Positions 35,940 to 47,900 of a DNA stretch of 64,000 nt are shown one piece after another (position 1 is the first letter of the stretch; each line of letters starts with the position of its first letter). The notes beneath the pieces are model-generated. The model was not told the DNA's origin. It worked only from the letters and a program-made list of their open reading frames with translations, and ran no database searches. A program made the position numbers and the translations under genes. Location of the stretch: assembly GCA_947846985.1 (NCBI GenBank), contig CANTUZ010000025.1, positions 20,148,100-20,212,099 of the forward strand. The letters are read 5' to 3'. Source of the DNA: Fratercula arctica (Eukaryota; Chordata; Aves; Charadriiformes; Alcidae).

Positions 35940-36925
35940 AACTAAGAAAAAGCAATGGGTGACAGTAGTAGGCGACTCTCTTCTGAGAGGCATGGAGGCA
36001 CCCATTTACCAACCTGATGCACTCTCTAGAGACATGTGCTGCTTACCAGGGGCTCGTATCAGGGATGTCACCAAGAGACTACCAAGGCACGTACAGCCCA
36101 CTGGCTATTATCCGCTGCTATTGTTTCATGTGGGCACCAGCGATACAGCCAAGAGCAGCCTGATGAATATCAAGAAGGATTACAGAGCCCTGGGAATGGC
36201 GGTAAAGGACTCTGGAGCACAGGCAGTTTTTTCATCAGTCCTCCTGGTTAAAAGGAAGGGGTTTGAAAGGGCCAGTCAAATCTGGCGAGTCAACAAATGG
36301 TTACAGGACTAGTGCCACAGCCAGGGGTTCGGCTACTTAGACCATGGGACTTGCTTTGAGAAACCAGATCCACTGGGGGCTGATGGGGGTCCATCTGTCA
36401 GAGAAAGGGAAGGGCATCCTTGTCATAGGCTTGCCAAGCTGGTGAAGAGGGCTTTGAACTAAAGTTGCCAGGGAAGGGGAACCTCAATCCATCCCACTCC
36501 TACCAGTTTGATGCCAGTGCCACCAGTAGATGCCCAGAGCCTGGAGAAGGATCACAGGTCATCAGGAGAGCACCTGGAGTGCAGCACAAAGGAATTGCAG
36601 CCACTCCAGCCAGTGAGTCAGCTTCATGGGGGGGGGCCCAACTTAAATGCCTCTATGCAAATGCACATAGCATGGGGAACAAACAAGAGGAGTTAGCCTG
36701 CAGGGCTATGATCTAATTGGCATCAAGGAGACATGGTGGGCTGGCTCCTATGACTGGAGTGTTGGAATAGAAGGATACAGACTCTTTAGGAAGGACAGGC
36801 AGGGAAGACGAGGAGGGGGGGTGTTGCCCTCTATGTCAAGGACCACCTGGAGGGCATGGAGCTCTGCCCTGGGGATGGATGAGGAGCCGACTGAGAGCTC
36901 TTAAGCAGAAGTCAGGAGAAAAGGG
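35940..36925 (+). pseudogene. CR1 fragment: ORF1 esterase end and ORF2 start
   Basis: 35911-36312 encodes the esterase-like half of CR1 ORF1, with the GDSL-type nucleophile block VVGDSLLRG and the downstream LLLFHVGTSDT block. After a stop and frameshift the ORF1 end continues to LVKRALN at about 36460. At 36640-36890 follow the first residues of the ORF2 endonuclease (ANAHSMGNKQEE, then an ETWW-like site with frame breaks). The similarity fades near 36925 and neither RT nor the CR1 3' end is present, which is unusual because CR1 copies normally lose the 5' side. ORF1 proteins of this type bind RNA and carry a putative esterase. Confidence 0.85.
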
Positions 36926-37869
36926 GAGCCTCACCATACAGTCAGAAATTGGAGATGGAGAACAGCCCAGATTTCTCCCAAAAGTGTTGATTCTGCCCCA
37001 CTTACGCGATCAGAAGTTTTTCCATTGCCTGAGGTGGGATTGAGATCAGCTCCTAGGTGAGAGATAATACATTTTTTATGCTTAGGTTTTCTAACAGCAT
37101 TTTTCAAACAACAGCATGGCTATGATTTTTAAAGTGTACTCTATCTTCATGTTGAGCAACATTGGTGAAAACCAAACAGGAGACCTTTTTTTCATTGATA
37201 ATGCCCTTGTGGGTAAGTGCGCAGAATACAGACCTTCACTATATATTTAGGCTGCAGACAATTAAGTCATGGGGAAGAGGAGGAGACAAACTGGATTATC
37301 CTGGGAAATCCAAGAGAATTGAAACTGATATTTGTGAACAGCCCATAAATTAAATATTTAAATAATTTAAATATTTATCTAGTTTAGTTGTGAGCCTGTT
37401 GTGGACAGCATCTCGCACATATGCAAAATTGGTTTATGGAAAATGCCCTGATACACTCTGACACCATGTCAGAGCATATCAGTGGTTTATAAAAATACTC
37501 CTTTTCAGGAAAGCAAATTATTGGGTTCCTACTTCAGACGTGTTTATCCGACTCATGTCAGATAAGTGTCATAAGATAAGAGTCGCCACTGTTTTTGCAT
37601 GGCAACATAGTGGTCCCGGATTCCCAGCTATCCAGATCCAAATGAGATTGCACTGTATGGCATGGGCCAAATTACTCTCTGAACACATCTCATATACCTG
37701 TGCCTTATGTCAAATCGAAAAAGGTTGTGCAGGGTTAAAGCAGAAGAGAATTTGGCTTTCTGAAACTTCCTATTTTTAGCTTACATCATCTTTGTATGCT
37801 ACCAGCTCTTCAAGGGTGAGCAGCTAAAAAGGGCAATGACTCTGGTTTGCCTCCTTAAACATTGCTAAT
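36926..37869. other. Unrecognised sequence with an AT palindrome
   Basis: No gene recognised. It contains the palindrome at 37351-37377. Confidence 0.45.
37351..37377. repeat. Perfect AT-only palindrome, 13-bp arms
   Basis: TAAATATTTAAAT and its reverse complement ATTTAAATATTTA surround a single A. It is perfect over 27 bases. Confidence 0.8.
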
Positions 37870-38251
37870 TCATAGAATCATAGAATGGTTTGTGTTGGAA
37901 GGGACCTTAAAGATCATCTAGTTCCAACCTCCCCTGCCATGGGCAGGGACACCTCCCACTAGACCAGGTTGCTCAAAGCCCCATCCAGCCTGGTCTTGAA
38001 CACTTCCAGGGATGGGGCCTCAATGACTTCCCTGGGCAACCTGTTCCAGTGTCTCACCACCCTCATAGGGAAAAATTTCTTCCTGATATCTAATCTAAAT
38101 CTGCCCTCTTCCAGTTTGAAGCCATTACCCCTTGTCCTACCACTACATGCCTTTGTAAAAGGTCCCTCTCCAGCTTTCTTGTAGGCCCCCTTCAGATACT
38201 GGAAAGCTGCTATGAGGTCTCACCCAGAGCCTTTTCTTCTCCAGGCTGAAC
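37870..38251 (-). mobile_element. CR1 LINE 3' end
   Basis: About 380 bp starting with the terminal CATAGAATCATAGAATGG repeat and ending at CTCCAGGCTGAAC. It encodes only the last 120 residues of ORF2, with decay. It resembles the 11201-11897 subfamily. Confidence 0.94.
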
Positions 38252-40099
38252 ACTAATTAGTGTTCTTTTGTTATGACTGTCAGTGTTTGTATTGGAAAAA
38301 CATATGAAACTCATATGAAGAGATGAGTGCTTCAACATGCTGTATATTCTTCACATAGTTTGTACTCCAGTGATCTTACCATGCCATTTTTTCCCTCCTT
38401 CTGTCTTCTTCTCTTTCTTCCCTTCTTTCTGTATCAATTGCAAACAGCCTGTGCTTGGCAAAATTAAAAAATGCCATACACTACAGTCCAGACAAAGTAA
38501 TCGCAGAGACTTCAAAGAAGAATTTCTTCAGTCTTCTAGTTGCAATTAGATGCACAACACTTCAGGAGGATGGTAATCCATCATGCTAGTGAGCAACCTG
38601 ATAAAACCTCCCTTCACTCAAGGCAGATTGCCTGCACCCAGGACCCTGCCTTCCCAGAAGTGTCAGAGCAGACATCAACAGCTAAACCTGAATGCCTTAG
38701 TCAGGATAATCAGACTGTGGAATTGCCGCACAGCTGTGTTCATACTTCTTACTGGTGCCAACCAGCTAATAGCAAGGTTAGCATAAGATGGATCAATATA
38801 ATATGGAGGGAGAGAGAAGCATAATTATCAGCACCATTTAGACTGATTTGACAGTTTTCAGTGTGTTTATGGAAGCAGGAGACTGTATGCCATGCAGAGA
38901 TGTCATGTACACATACTGAGGTGTGCAGGGCAGACGTGTGTTTGACAGCTGTGAACATGCCCACAGAGTAAGAGCTTCAGCACTGGACATAAATCTGTCT
39001 AAGAAACAAGTGACACATTTGTGTACTGCTTAACTGTGGTCAAATAATATACATAATTTGTCACGTTATAGATCCAGCTCTATAAGAGCATTTGTTTAAT
39101 AATTTAAATCCCTCAGTGTTTCAGGGAACTGCTCATTAAATTATTTATGGTTATTTCTACATTATTCACTTGGCCTTAATAAAGCGCCTGAAATGTTGGT
39201 CTGACTAACTTTGCTCCCATTGGTATTGTAGCAGTGTACTATACATACCTCAGTCTGTTTTGATGCACCTTTCTGACGGTATTTGATTCACGACATACCC
39301 ATTAATGGCCTTGTCACACTTACTTATTAGACTTCCCCTTCCCTGGTTTGTAATTAGTGCCTTATGAGCAACACAGTTGTTTTTTGTACTCATTTATAAA
39401 AATCTTACACATGATCTAAATATTAGCAAGAACTGAATGCGATACAAGCGTGAAATCACCCACGGTTTACATAGAGCCTGATCACGATGACACAGTCTAA
39501 TCAGAGACCACTTTAAAGCGTGAAAATGCCTGTCACAGCTTAAATCAGTTTATTTATTTAGGTGAAGGGAAATGCCCCTGTGCTTTCTGCATTTATCTGT
39601 CTGCTTCTGTCTGCATTTATCCAGACGTCTTCTCCTGCAAGACACTCCATCGCTTCCTAAGCTCTGCAGCCCATGACTTGGGCAAAGCTGGGTTTGCTCA
39701 GGGGACACAGAGAGGCAGAGGAGGGCATGGGGGTGGGGCAGGGTGGCCCCATGGAGGGCGCTCCTAGCTCAGGGCACAGCGAGGGCATGTGCTGGGGCCA
39801 AGGTGCTGGGGGACATCCCAGGTCCAGCAGGGCCTGGGCACACAAGTCCTGGCAGACACGCTCCCACCGTCCCTGCTGCTGGATGTGGGAAGGTGAGCCT
39901 GCTCCGAAGAGAGGGTGCAGGGAAGTGACCCCAAGGGTAAGTGAGATGGTTTTATCAATGTCACACAGAGACATGACTCACTCCCTCCTCCACATAGGCC
40001 AGGCTCTCCTATAGGCTCCCTTTCGGCAGAGGGACCGGGCAGGTGGTGGTTTCAGCCCATGTGGTTCTTCTCAACAACAGCAGCCATCTGCATCTGTTT
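38252..40099. other. Unrecognised sequence
   Basis: No gene recognised. About 39660-39990 is GC-richer and open in several frames, which I treat as compositional. Confidence 0.45.
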
Positions 40100-40690
40100 T
40101 GCTGCTGCTGCTGAGCAGCAAGTAATATAGCAGCATAAAACAACTCGAGTAATATAGTAGCATAAAACAACCCTATATAAGTTTCCCAGGGAAGCACTCG
40201 GTATAGCTGAGTGTTCGAATCTCACCCAATAGGCATCCCTATGGGGGGAAGAGAGGCTCAGCCCGTCGACTGGTCCCAGAAGTTAGCAATGGTTCGTGAT
40301 GATATCTTCCTGACTTGTCTGCGATGATAGTGTCTTCCCTAACATCTTTCCCTAGGCCATCTTTATGCTGTTTTTTACCTTTCAGGTGGAGCTTGAGTGA
40401 CTCTAGTCATACATACCTTTGTTATGATTGGTGTAAAATTTCCTTGCTTCGCGTTTAAAGGTATAGACTAGCAGAAATTCAGAGTGCAGACTCAGTGAGG
40501 GGTGGTCACACCTTGGAGGCGGGTAGCTTTTAGGATGGAGGTGTGTTTTGGTATTATAATGACATTATAATGAGCAAAGTTCAACATAAGGACATGATTT
40601 GTACAAAAAATAAGAAACTGTTGGCTCAGGGTAACAACTATGCAGCTTATCAGTGTTCATAGTACCATAAGTTCCCATTCCCTGCGCTGA
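40100..40690. mobile_element. Fragment of an LTR X relative
   Basis: From about 40175 (CCCTATATAAGTTTCCC, GAAGCACTCGGTATA) to about 40665 (GCAGCTTATC) it follows the middle of LTR X (compare 21265-21750) with clear divergence. Landmarks include GGAAGAGAGGCTCAGCCC and TATTATAATGACATTATAATG. Both LTR ends are missing, and the boundaries are approximate. Confidence 0.75.
40121..40171. repeat. Two-copy 24-bp direct repeat
   Basis: A 24-bp unit beginning AGTAATATAG occurs at 40121-40144 and 40148-40171 with one difference. It lies at the edge of the LTR X relative. Confidence 0.75.
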
Positions 40691-42004
40691 TGCACAGAGT
40701 TTGACTACGGTATCTTCACACCACCCCACTCTCCATGCTGTTTTTTTCCCACCTTAGAATCTGCTGACTCTAAGATTGCAGGTTATGTGGCCTAGGGAAC
40801 TATGGTGGAATACATTCCTTGCATATCAGCTGCACTCCACCCTGGAAGTTTCTTCAACGCTGTACCTTTTCTTAAAATGTGAATATAACTTTAGTTTCTA
40901 AAAGTCACCTCCAGCAATTATCCCACACTGATCAACCAATCTTTCCTCCAGGGTGACAAAGAAAAGAGAATGAAAGGACAGCATCTCCAAAAAGAACACA
41001 ATCACATGTGTTCTTGGCAATGTCATGTGTGTCCTCCCTCTTGTGTTTCATTGCTGTGTATCTAAAGTCTATGCCCAAGGGCAACTTTTTTCTCCCAGAG
41101 TATCTGGGTATTTCTCTGTGTCTTTCATGCTGGACAAAAGGTACTAAACAATTCTGACTTTGCTACTGCTGCGCCCTGATTAGGCAGTGAAAAAGAGGGG
41201 GGTAGCAGTGGCATGGAGCTGCCTGCGTGCTTCATCTGCCTGCATGCTTGCCAGGGAGCTCTCTTGGTCGGTCTGCTCAAGTGTGTTAGGGAAACGTCTG
41301 TAGACTCAATACCATCATGGCAGGGCACCATACAAGCACATAACCTGAAAGGGTTCTTGTCCTAAGGATCTTCAGTTCTGCAGAAGAAAATAAGACCTGA
41401 AGCATGCTCAGATAGGTGCTGGTTTAAGTGAATTTACCCCAAAGAGTGAGCCTCAGAACAGCAGTCCTATGTGGCATTGGGTTTGCTGGGCCATACTGGG
41501 CTGCTGTAAGGCCACTGTCATGGGAGTGTGGGGTGGGAGGTTAAGACAAGAGACCCCAAATGCAGAAACACTGCTTCCAGCAGGGCGCACAGTTTGATGT
41601 CCAGCTTACTGTGCCTGAGCTCATCAGCTGAGAGGAGGTTCTCCATGAGCAAGGGATAGATGTGAGAGGTCAGTTGTGGCACTATCCCAAATCCACAAGC
41701 TCTGCCCCTCTCCAGGCTCTCCCCGGCCCACGGGCTCTGCTGGCCCGGTGATGCTTCTCCCTCCTGACAGGGACTGCCCAGATTGCAGATGGCAAAGCAA
41801 CCATGCTGCAGCCCAGGTCTAGCATGACAAACCAAAGGGACACCATTGCAGCTGCAGGAGGGGATGTTATGGTGCTCCAGGAAAGGAGTCACCAGAGAAC
41901 CTGCGAAGACTCTTGTTCCAGCAGCAGAAAAAAGGTAAATTATTTCACCATGCTTTAATTTTCCCCAGTTATTATTAGTTAAAGAAAGGCCCTGGCTTGC
42001 TGAG
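40691..42004. other. Unrecognised sequence
   Basis: No gene or transposon recognised. Confidence 0.45.
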
Positions 42005-43135
42005 GTTAAACTGTGTAAGCACTGCTCAGCAATAACTCAGTCATCCCTGTGTTAACAACACTGTTTTCATTGCAAATCCAAAACATAGTCCACGTGCTGT
42101 AGTTCTTCACAAACTGCTCCAGCATGGGTCCTTTCCATGGGGTGCAGTCCTTCAGGAACAGACTGCTCCAGTGTAGGCTCCTCTCCATGGGGTCACAGGT
42201 CCTGCCAGGAGCCTGCTCCAGTGTGGGCTCTCCACAGCGTCACAGCCTCCTTTGGGCACATCCACCTGCTCTGATGTGGGGTCCTCCAGGGGCTGCAGGT
42301 GGATATCTACTCCACTGTTAACCTCCATGGGCTGCAGGGGGACAGCCTGCCTCACCATGGTCTTCACCACGAGCACAAGGGGGATCTCTGCTCTGGCACC
42401 TGGAGTGCCTCCTACTTCACTGACTTTGGTTTCTGCATCGTTGTTTCTCCCACATATTCTCTGGCTGCTGTTGCACAGCAGGTTTTTTTCCCTTCTTAAA
42501 TATGCTACCACAGAGGCACTACCACTTGTCACTGATTTGGCCAGCAGCAGATCCATCATGGAGACGGTTGGCACTGGCTCTATCAGACACAGGGGAAGCT
42601 TCTGACATCTTCTCACAGAAGCCACCCCTACAGTCCCCGGCTACCAAAACCTTGCCACACTGTCCTGGTTCGGCGGGGACAGGGTTAAGTATTCCATGCC
42701 ATGTGAGCCATGCCCACCCTGAGATTAAGAGGAGGGGAGGGGGCAGGAAGTCGGGTTTGGAGTGGGCTGGGGCATCCTGGGTCTGGTCGGTGAGCGGCGG
42801 GGAGCGGCGGTTCCGTAATCACGTTTGTATATTCCTCTGTCCGTGTTATTCTTGTTTTCTTGTTCCCTTTGCTGTTCTGTTAAACTGCCTTTGTCTCAAC
42901 CCAAGAGTTTTGCCTTTTTCTTCTGATCCTTCCCATACTGGGAAGCACTGAGCGAGCGACACGTGGTTCTTTGTTGCTGTCTGAGGCCAAACCATTACAC
43001 ACACAAACCCAATTGTTGTGAGAACTGGAAGCAGTGCACACCTGCACCCAGTGAAACAACAGGAGTTTGTTGTAGTCTTCCATGGGAACAGGGATGAACA
43101 TTATGGCTGCAGTCTGTCCATGCATTTTGTCTTCA
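42005..43135 (-). mobile_element. ERV-derived bird repeat, split by LTR B
   Basis: The stretch 42005-42660 resumes after the LTR at about 43005 (ACCCAATTGTTGTG) and continues to about 43135. I recognise its phrases (CACTGCTCAGCAATAAC; CCATGGGCTGCAGGGGGAC) as part of a widespread Neoaves ERV repeat, from general familiarity rather than a search. The 157-codon minus-strand frame over it (42625-42152) has no domain and is not called a gene. Strand is assigned from the orientation in which that repeat usually reads as an LTR and is uncertain. Confidence 0.55.
42661..42999 (+). mobile_element. Solo LTR B with perfect 5-bp target-site duplication
   Basis: 339 bp from TGTCCTGGTTCGGCGG to GCCAAACCATTACA, flanked by CACAC on both sides (42656-42660 and 43000-43004). 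It is inserted in the older repeat at 42005-43135. Confidence 0.95.
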
Positions 43136-43431
43136 CTTGCCCAAACTTGGGGTAGTAAGAGCAGTCCTGGGGCTGCCTATTGAATGCAAAAGCATTTTGA
43201 GGGCCATAAAGGACCTCAAATATGACAGGATCAGGCCCTACAGCTGCGATAGCAGATGAGCAAGTAGAGAAGTTTGCATGGCTAAGAGATGAGAGAGGAA
43301 AGGGAACTCTACCAGCATGATGCTAGCATTTGTGTAGCTTGAGTGGAAGTAAAGACAGAGAGAAAGTGGCTCCCTGGCCACGACGATTGAGTGACTCCTC
43401 TCTGCAGCTGGACACGTGGTGGACAAGGCAC

Positions 43432-43546
43432 TGTCATGGTTTGGGCCAGATTGGCCACTGAGACAAATGACAGATGCCCTCCCCCACCTCTCTCTCCAAG
43501 GAGAGGAGTGAGAGAGATAGAGATTTATGAGTTTAGAAGGAACTAA
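43432..43546 (-). mobile_element. LTR A' terminal fragment, inverted
   Basis: TGTCATGGTTTGGGCC to AACTAAACTAAAC is the reverse complement of the last part of the LTR at 44578-44932 (GGCCACTGAGA versus TCAGTGGCC; AAACTCATAA near the inner side). It abuts the CR1 copy at 43547 directly. The 43136-43431 stretch before it is unrecognised. Confidence 0.8.
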
Positions 43547-44472
43547 ACTAAACATCTTCATCAATGACATAGACAGTGGGATCAAGTGCAGCAAGTTTGC
43601 TGATGACACTAAGCTGAGTGGTGTGGTCGATGTGCCAGAGGGACAGGATGCCATCCAGAGGAACCTGGAGGAGCTAGAGAGGTGGGCCTGTGCACACCTC
43701 ATGAAGTTCAATCAGGCCAAGTGCAAGGTCCTACACTTGGGTCGGTACAATCCTCCTTATCAATACAGGCTGGGGGATGATGTGATAGAGAGCAGCCCTG
43801 CAGAAAAGGACTTGGGGGTACTTGTGGAAGAAAAGCTGGACATGAGCCAACAATGTGCACTCGCAGCCCAGAAGGCAAATCGCATCCTGGCCAGCAGATC
43901 CAGAGAGGTGATTCTCCCCCTCTATTCTGCTCTCGTGAGACCCCACCTGGAGTACTGTGTCTGGCTCTGGAGTCCTCAGCACAAGAAGGACATGGACCTG
44001 TTGGAGCGGGTCCAGAGGAGGGCCACAAAGATGATCAGAGGGCTGGAGCACCTCTCCTATGAGGACAGGCTGAGAGAGCTCGGGTTCTTCAGCCTGGAGA
44101 AGAGAAGGCTCCGGGGAGACCTTATAGCGACCTTCCAGTACCTGGAGGGGGCCTATAAGAAAGCTGGGGAGGGACTGTTTGCAAGGGCATGTAGCGATAG
44201 GATCAGGGGCAATGGGCTTTAAACTAGAGCAGGGTAGGTTTAGATTAGACATTAGGAAGAAGTTCTTTACAATGAGGGTGGTGAAACACTGGAACAGGCT
44301 GCCCAGAGAGGTGGTGGAGGCCCCATCCCTGGAGACATTCAAGGCCAGGCTTGATGAGGCTCTGAGCAACCTTATCTAGTTGAAGATGTCCCTGCTTACT
44401 GCAGGGGGGTTGGACTAGATGACCTTTAAAGGTCCCTTCCAACCCAACACATTCCATGATTCTGTGATTCTA
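43547..44472 (+). pseudogene. CR1 LINE, RT C-terminal part
   Basis: The open frame 43527-44222 encodes NIFINDI, then the catalytic [12 protein letters not shown] block, then the thumb region to RGNGL, where a stop follows a single-base shift. 44179-44379 continues the C-terminus in another frame. In-frame deletions: 6 bp just before FADD and 21 bp near 43889, where seven residues present in the 60888 copy are missing. The first RT motifs and the endonuclease are absent. The 3' end, TCCATGATTCTGTGATTCTA, is followed without a gap by a second CR1 piece. The copy is highly similar to 60563-61141 plus 62309-62660. Confidence 0.93.
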
Positions 44473-44577
44473 CAGGGGAGACGTGGAGGGACACTTTATC
44501 AGGGAGTGGAGTGATAGGACGAAGGGGTAATGGTTTTACACTTGAAGAGGGGAGATTTAGATTAGATATTAGATATT
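44473..44577 (+). mobile_element. Second CR1 fragment in tandem
   Basis: CAGGGGAGACGTGG to GATATTAGATATTAG corresponds to an internal CR1 stretch upstream of the HWNRLP-coding part. The same piece follows the CR1 3' end at 62661, with the same junction. It ends with the tandem unit AGATATT next to LTR A'. Confidence 0.8.
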
Positions 44578-44932
44578 AGTCTGCTCCTCCCCACAGGTCC
44601 GACCCCCTCTATGCTTTTCTGCTTCCGACCAGGGCAAAGTTAGCTGACCTTGGTTGTTATAGCAATATGTATAAGCAGGAGCCTCTCTGCATACCATTCC
44701 TTGGTATGAATTATAAACAATCTGGTTTTGTATATATTGTATATATTTCATTATTTTCTTAATATTTTTATTGAAGTAGTTTAGTTTCTTTTTTAAACTC
44801 ATAAGTCTCTTTCTCTCTCATCCTTCTCTCCCTGAAGGGAGATGCTCTCTCTCCTCTGAAAAAAAGAGGAGCATCTGTAAAAGAGAGCATATGTCGTTCA
44901 TTTCAGTGGCCTGTCCTGCCCAAACCATGACA
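44578..44932 (+). mobile_element. LTR A' fragment with an internally inverted segment
   Basis: The right 190 bp, ending GCCCAAACCATGACA, follows LTR A (1390-1583) in the same orientation. The left 128 bp (44578-44705, for example CCTTGGTTGTTATAGC) matches LTR A at 720-860 in the opposite orientation. Together with 43432-43546 it flanks a CR1 with inverted ends. Confidence 0.75.
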
Positions 44933-47900
44933 TGTCCAAGAGAGACAAGGGGAATATTTCCTTCTGCAGGTTGTTGGTTGCCCTTGCAGACTGCAGATAA
45001 GGTAAGAAGAAAAAAAAAAAAAAAAAAAAAGTTGCTGTAAAACATTGAAAAAAATATTCCGTGAGCCAAAAGTCTAGTTGTCTCTAGTGTAACTAACTCA
45101 GCTGAATTCAGTAGAGCTACATAGGGAGAGGGTGGAGGCTGTAAATTTCATCAGTCTGAGGGATCTCTTTGAATCTCTTACATTTTCATCATAGAAAAAA
45201 AGGAACATCTGGACATATTGTGCAAGGACCACATTCTGCTTTCATTTGTGTTGAGGCGAACCCAGAGTTGTCCCAATGGGATAATTCAATATTTACCCCA
45301 GGATAAACAAGAATAGGATCTGTCACCATATTTTTGGCTTTACTGCTTTGTTCTCTAAGTTTAACCTGTTTGTTTCCAGCTTGCACTCATTTTTCTGAAT
45401 TTTCCTCTTCCTGAATGAGACACAGCAGCAGGAGGGAAAATCTAAGAAGTCTCCGTTTTTTCATTCAAGTGAGTTTTTCATCGTTCTTAGAATTCTCCAA
45501 AACCCCCTTCCTTTATCACTCTTTCTGAGCATCTTTTTTCCCTCCGGCAACCTGTAAATTACTCCTGCTATCTCCCTCCCTACTGCACTGCTTGTTCTTC
45601 TTTACTTTTCATTTCTAGTAAATAAGGGTGAACAACTGAGAGTTTTGTTGTTTTTCTTTTCCCGTTGGCTCCAAAGGCCTCAGCTAAGAAAACAAAACAA
45701 TGCAACTCACTCAGGGCCATGCTGGGAATTATACTTTTCAACTGTTTCCACTGTATGCCTTTTACACTCTTTAGACTATGAAGAGTTTAGGGAACAGGAA
45801 GAGGCTGTCAAATACAGCAGTCTTGCACTTGTTTAATTTATCTCTAATTCCTTTTCTAATTCTTACTCTCTGACTATGCCTTCAATTCTGTCTTGTTTGG
45901 CCAGAGCCAAATCTGAAGCTACAATTTTTGAGACTAACAAGTGACTTCAGGTGTCCAAGTGAGACTTGCACGCAGGGCATGATTTTTGGAGATTTGCTCC
46001 GAACACCTGATAAAATTCAAGGTCCTTCAGCAGGGCAGCTCAAACACTTTGTGAAACCAGGGCCTCAGTGTAAGCCTACGTGCAGCTTTGTGTCTGGAGA
46101 TGCTCATCAGCCAGAGCCAGCCTTGCTCTGTCCCAGACATTGCACACGGGTGCCACCTTCTGTGTTTAGCTGTGACACACAGAGGCTCAGGTCGTGCCTC
46201 ACTGCTTTTCCTTTTTGCACGACTAACATGAGTTCCATAACACCTTTTTCTACTGCATATATTTATAAAGGGGAAAAACGGATATTTGCTGAAGGCATCC
46301 CTAGGAAAGTATCTGCAAAGAAAACAGGCATCAGCCTTTTGTACCTGCTCTTGCCTCTCCTCCAGCTCCCTGAGCTGCTTTCCCAGAAGGCACCTGGGAG
46401 CTTGTAATGTATTCTGCTTGATGCCACCGCAATTCTAAGGCTTTGTTCCTGAGAAAAAAATGCCCTGGTAGACATGAAAAAGCATCTCCATGCAGATGTT
46501 TCCTGATACTTTTCTTTGCCAAAACTAGAACAGTGAATCAGGAGTTTATGCTTGAATAGCCTTGGCATAAGGACAGGCTGATGCATGTAATGCATATCAT
46601 TAAAAATAGTTAGCACAAAAAAATGGTTATTTTGCTTAAATTGAGCTGGATTCAGTAGCTAATTAAGTACAGACTTTTTCCATGGTTATATGCAGTTTTC
46701 AAATTCCTATAACACAAACTGGTTTAGAGGATAAGTTAAATACATGCATTGAGTTTGGTAGAGAAAGTTTAAAGGTCTGCATTTTCCCACCAAAGCTATT
46801 TGATATCAGATACAAAGTGTGTGTGTAGGGGTTATGACCTCTTTTATTTTTACAGCCATTGCCATGATTTCATAATACTGGCAGCAGTCACTTCAAGTGA
46901 GGGAGTAGACTTTATTGCTATAATTATATGCTAGTATGTGAGCATAAACCAGAAAAACTTTTCTATAGCTAAATGCCAGTAGCAAAATCCTTTTGTCCAT
47001 CAAATAGTCCTTCAGCAGTGTTATGATTATTATATTAACCTCAATAAAAGCTATGCCAGAAATGTCTACTGTACATGGCACAAGTTCTGTGTTCTTACAG
47101 CAGCTTTGTTCTAAGAAATGAATATACTGAGAGTATGCAGCGCCTTCCCTTTGCAAAGGATGTTAGAGATGTCCACTCATTAATTGCAATGGCCCATTGT
47201 GGTAGGCAATAGCACCATTTTAAACGGGGGGGGGGGGGGAACCGAGGCAGGGAGGGTATAGCTGAATGTACTGAATGAAATTTTGGGTGCCCTCACTGTG
47301 ATGCTGTGGGTATGTCCAAACAACGTGATGCAGGTGCTGCGTGACATAGGGCAAGCCATGGGGCTCCAGCCAGGCCAACACCCCTGAGCATACTTTGCCA
47401 TTTGAGTGTCTGGGGAGGCACAAAAGTGAAGGATGAATCCCACAGGTGAGATGGGGCACTGAGCCCCATCCCTGCTGCCCCCAGATAAATCCTCCCATGC
47501 TGGCAGGGCAGGGCACAGCCCTCATCTCTCAAATCCCACCCATGTGGGAGTGCCATCAGCAAAGGTGAAGAAGGTGGCAAGGGAGTTTTGTCAAGGTTGG
47601 TCATTCTGCAATTTAGCTCTTGAAACCTTTCAGCTTAGCTATCAGAGCTGTGGAGCCACTAGCCTACCAGCTAGCTGAGTGACTTGCCTGAAGCCTGGGC
47701 TTCAGGTGATGCATAAGAATAAAAGGCAGCCTGGGTAGTTAACAGTCTTGGTTGGGAGATTCAGCACCCAGGCAGGACAGGCTCCTGCAGCACAGAGAGA
47801 GCTGAAGATGGTGGGGGAAGCTGCTCTCCAAATTTGTGAAGACTATGAGTGGAAATTTTTTGACTAAGTAAGAGGTGACTTTGACATCAGAAGTGATTTC

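Noticed and set aside
42152..42625. 157-codon minus-strand frame
   Set aside because: Lies in an ERV-derived repeat; composition-driven, with no domain recognised.
43731..44369. 212-codon minus-strand open frame
   Set aside because: Antisense shadow of the CR1 ORF2 at 43547-44472; the same frame recurs antisense to other CR1 copies.
45928..46407. 159-codon plus-strand frame
   Set aside because: No recognisable domain and no splice or neighbour context; treated as chance.
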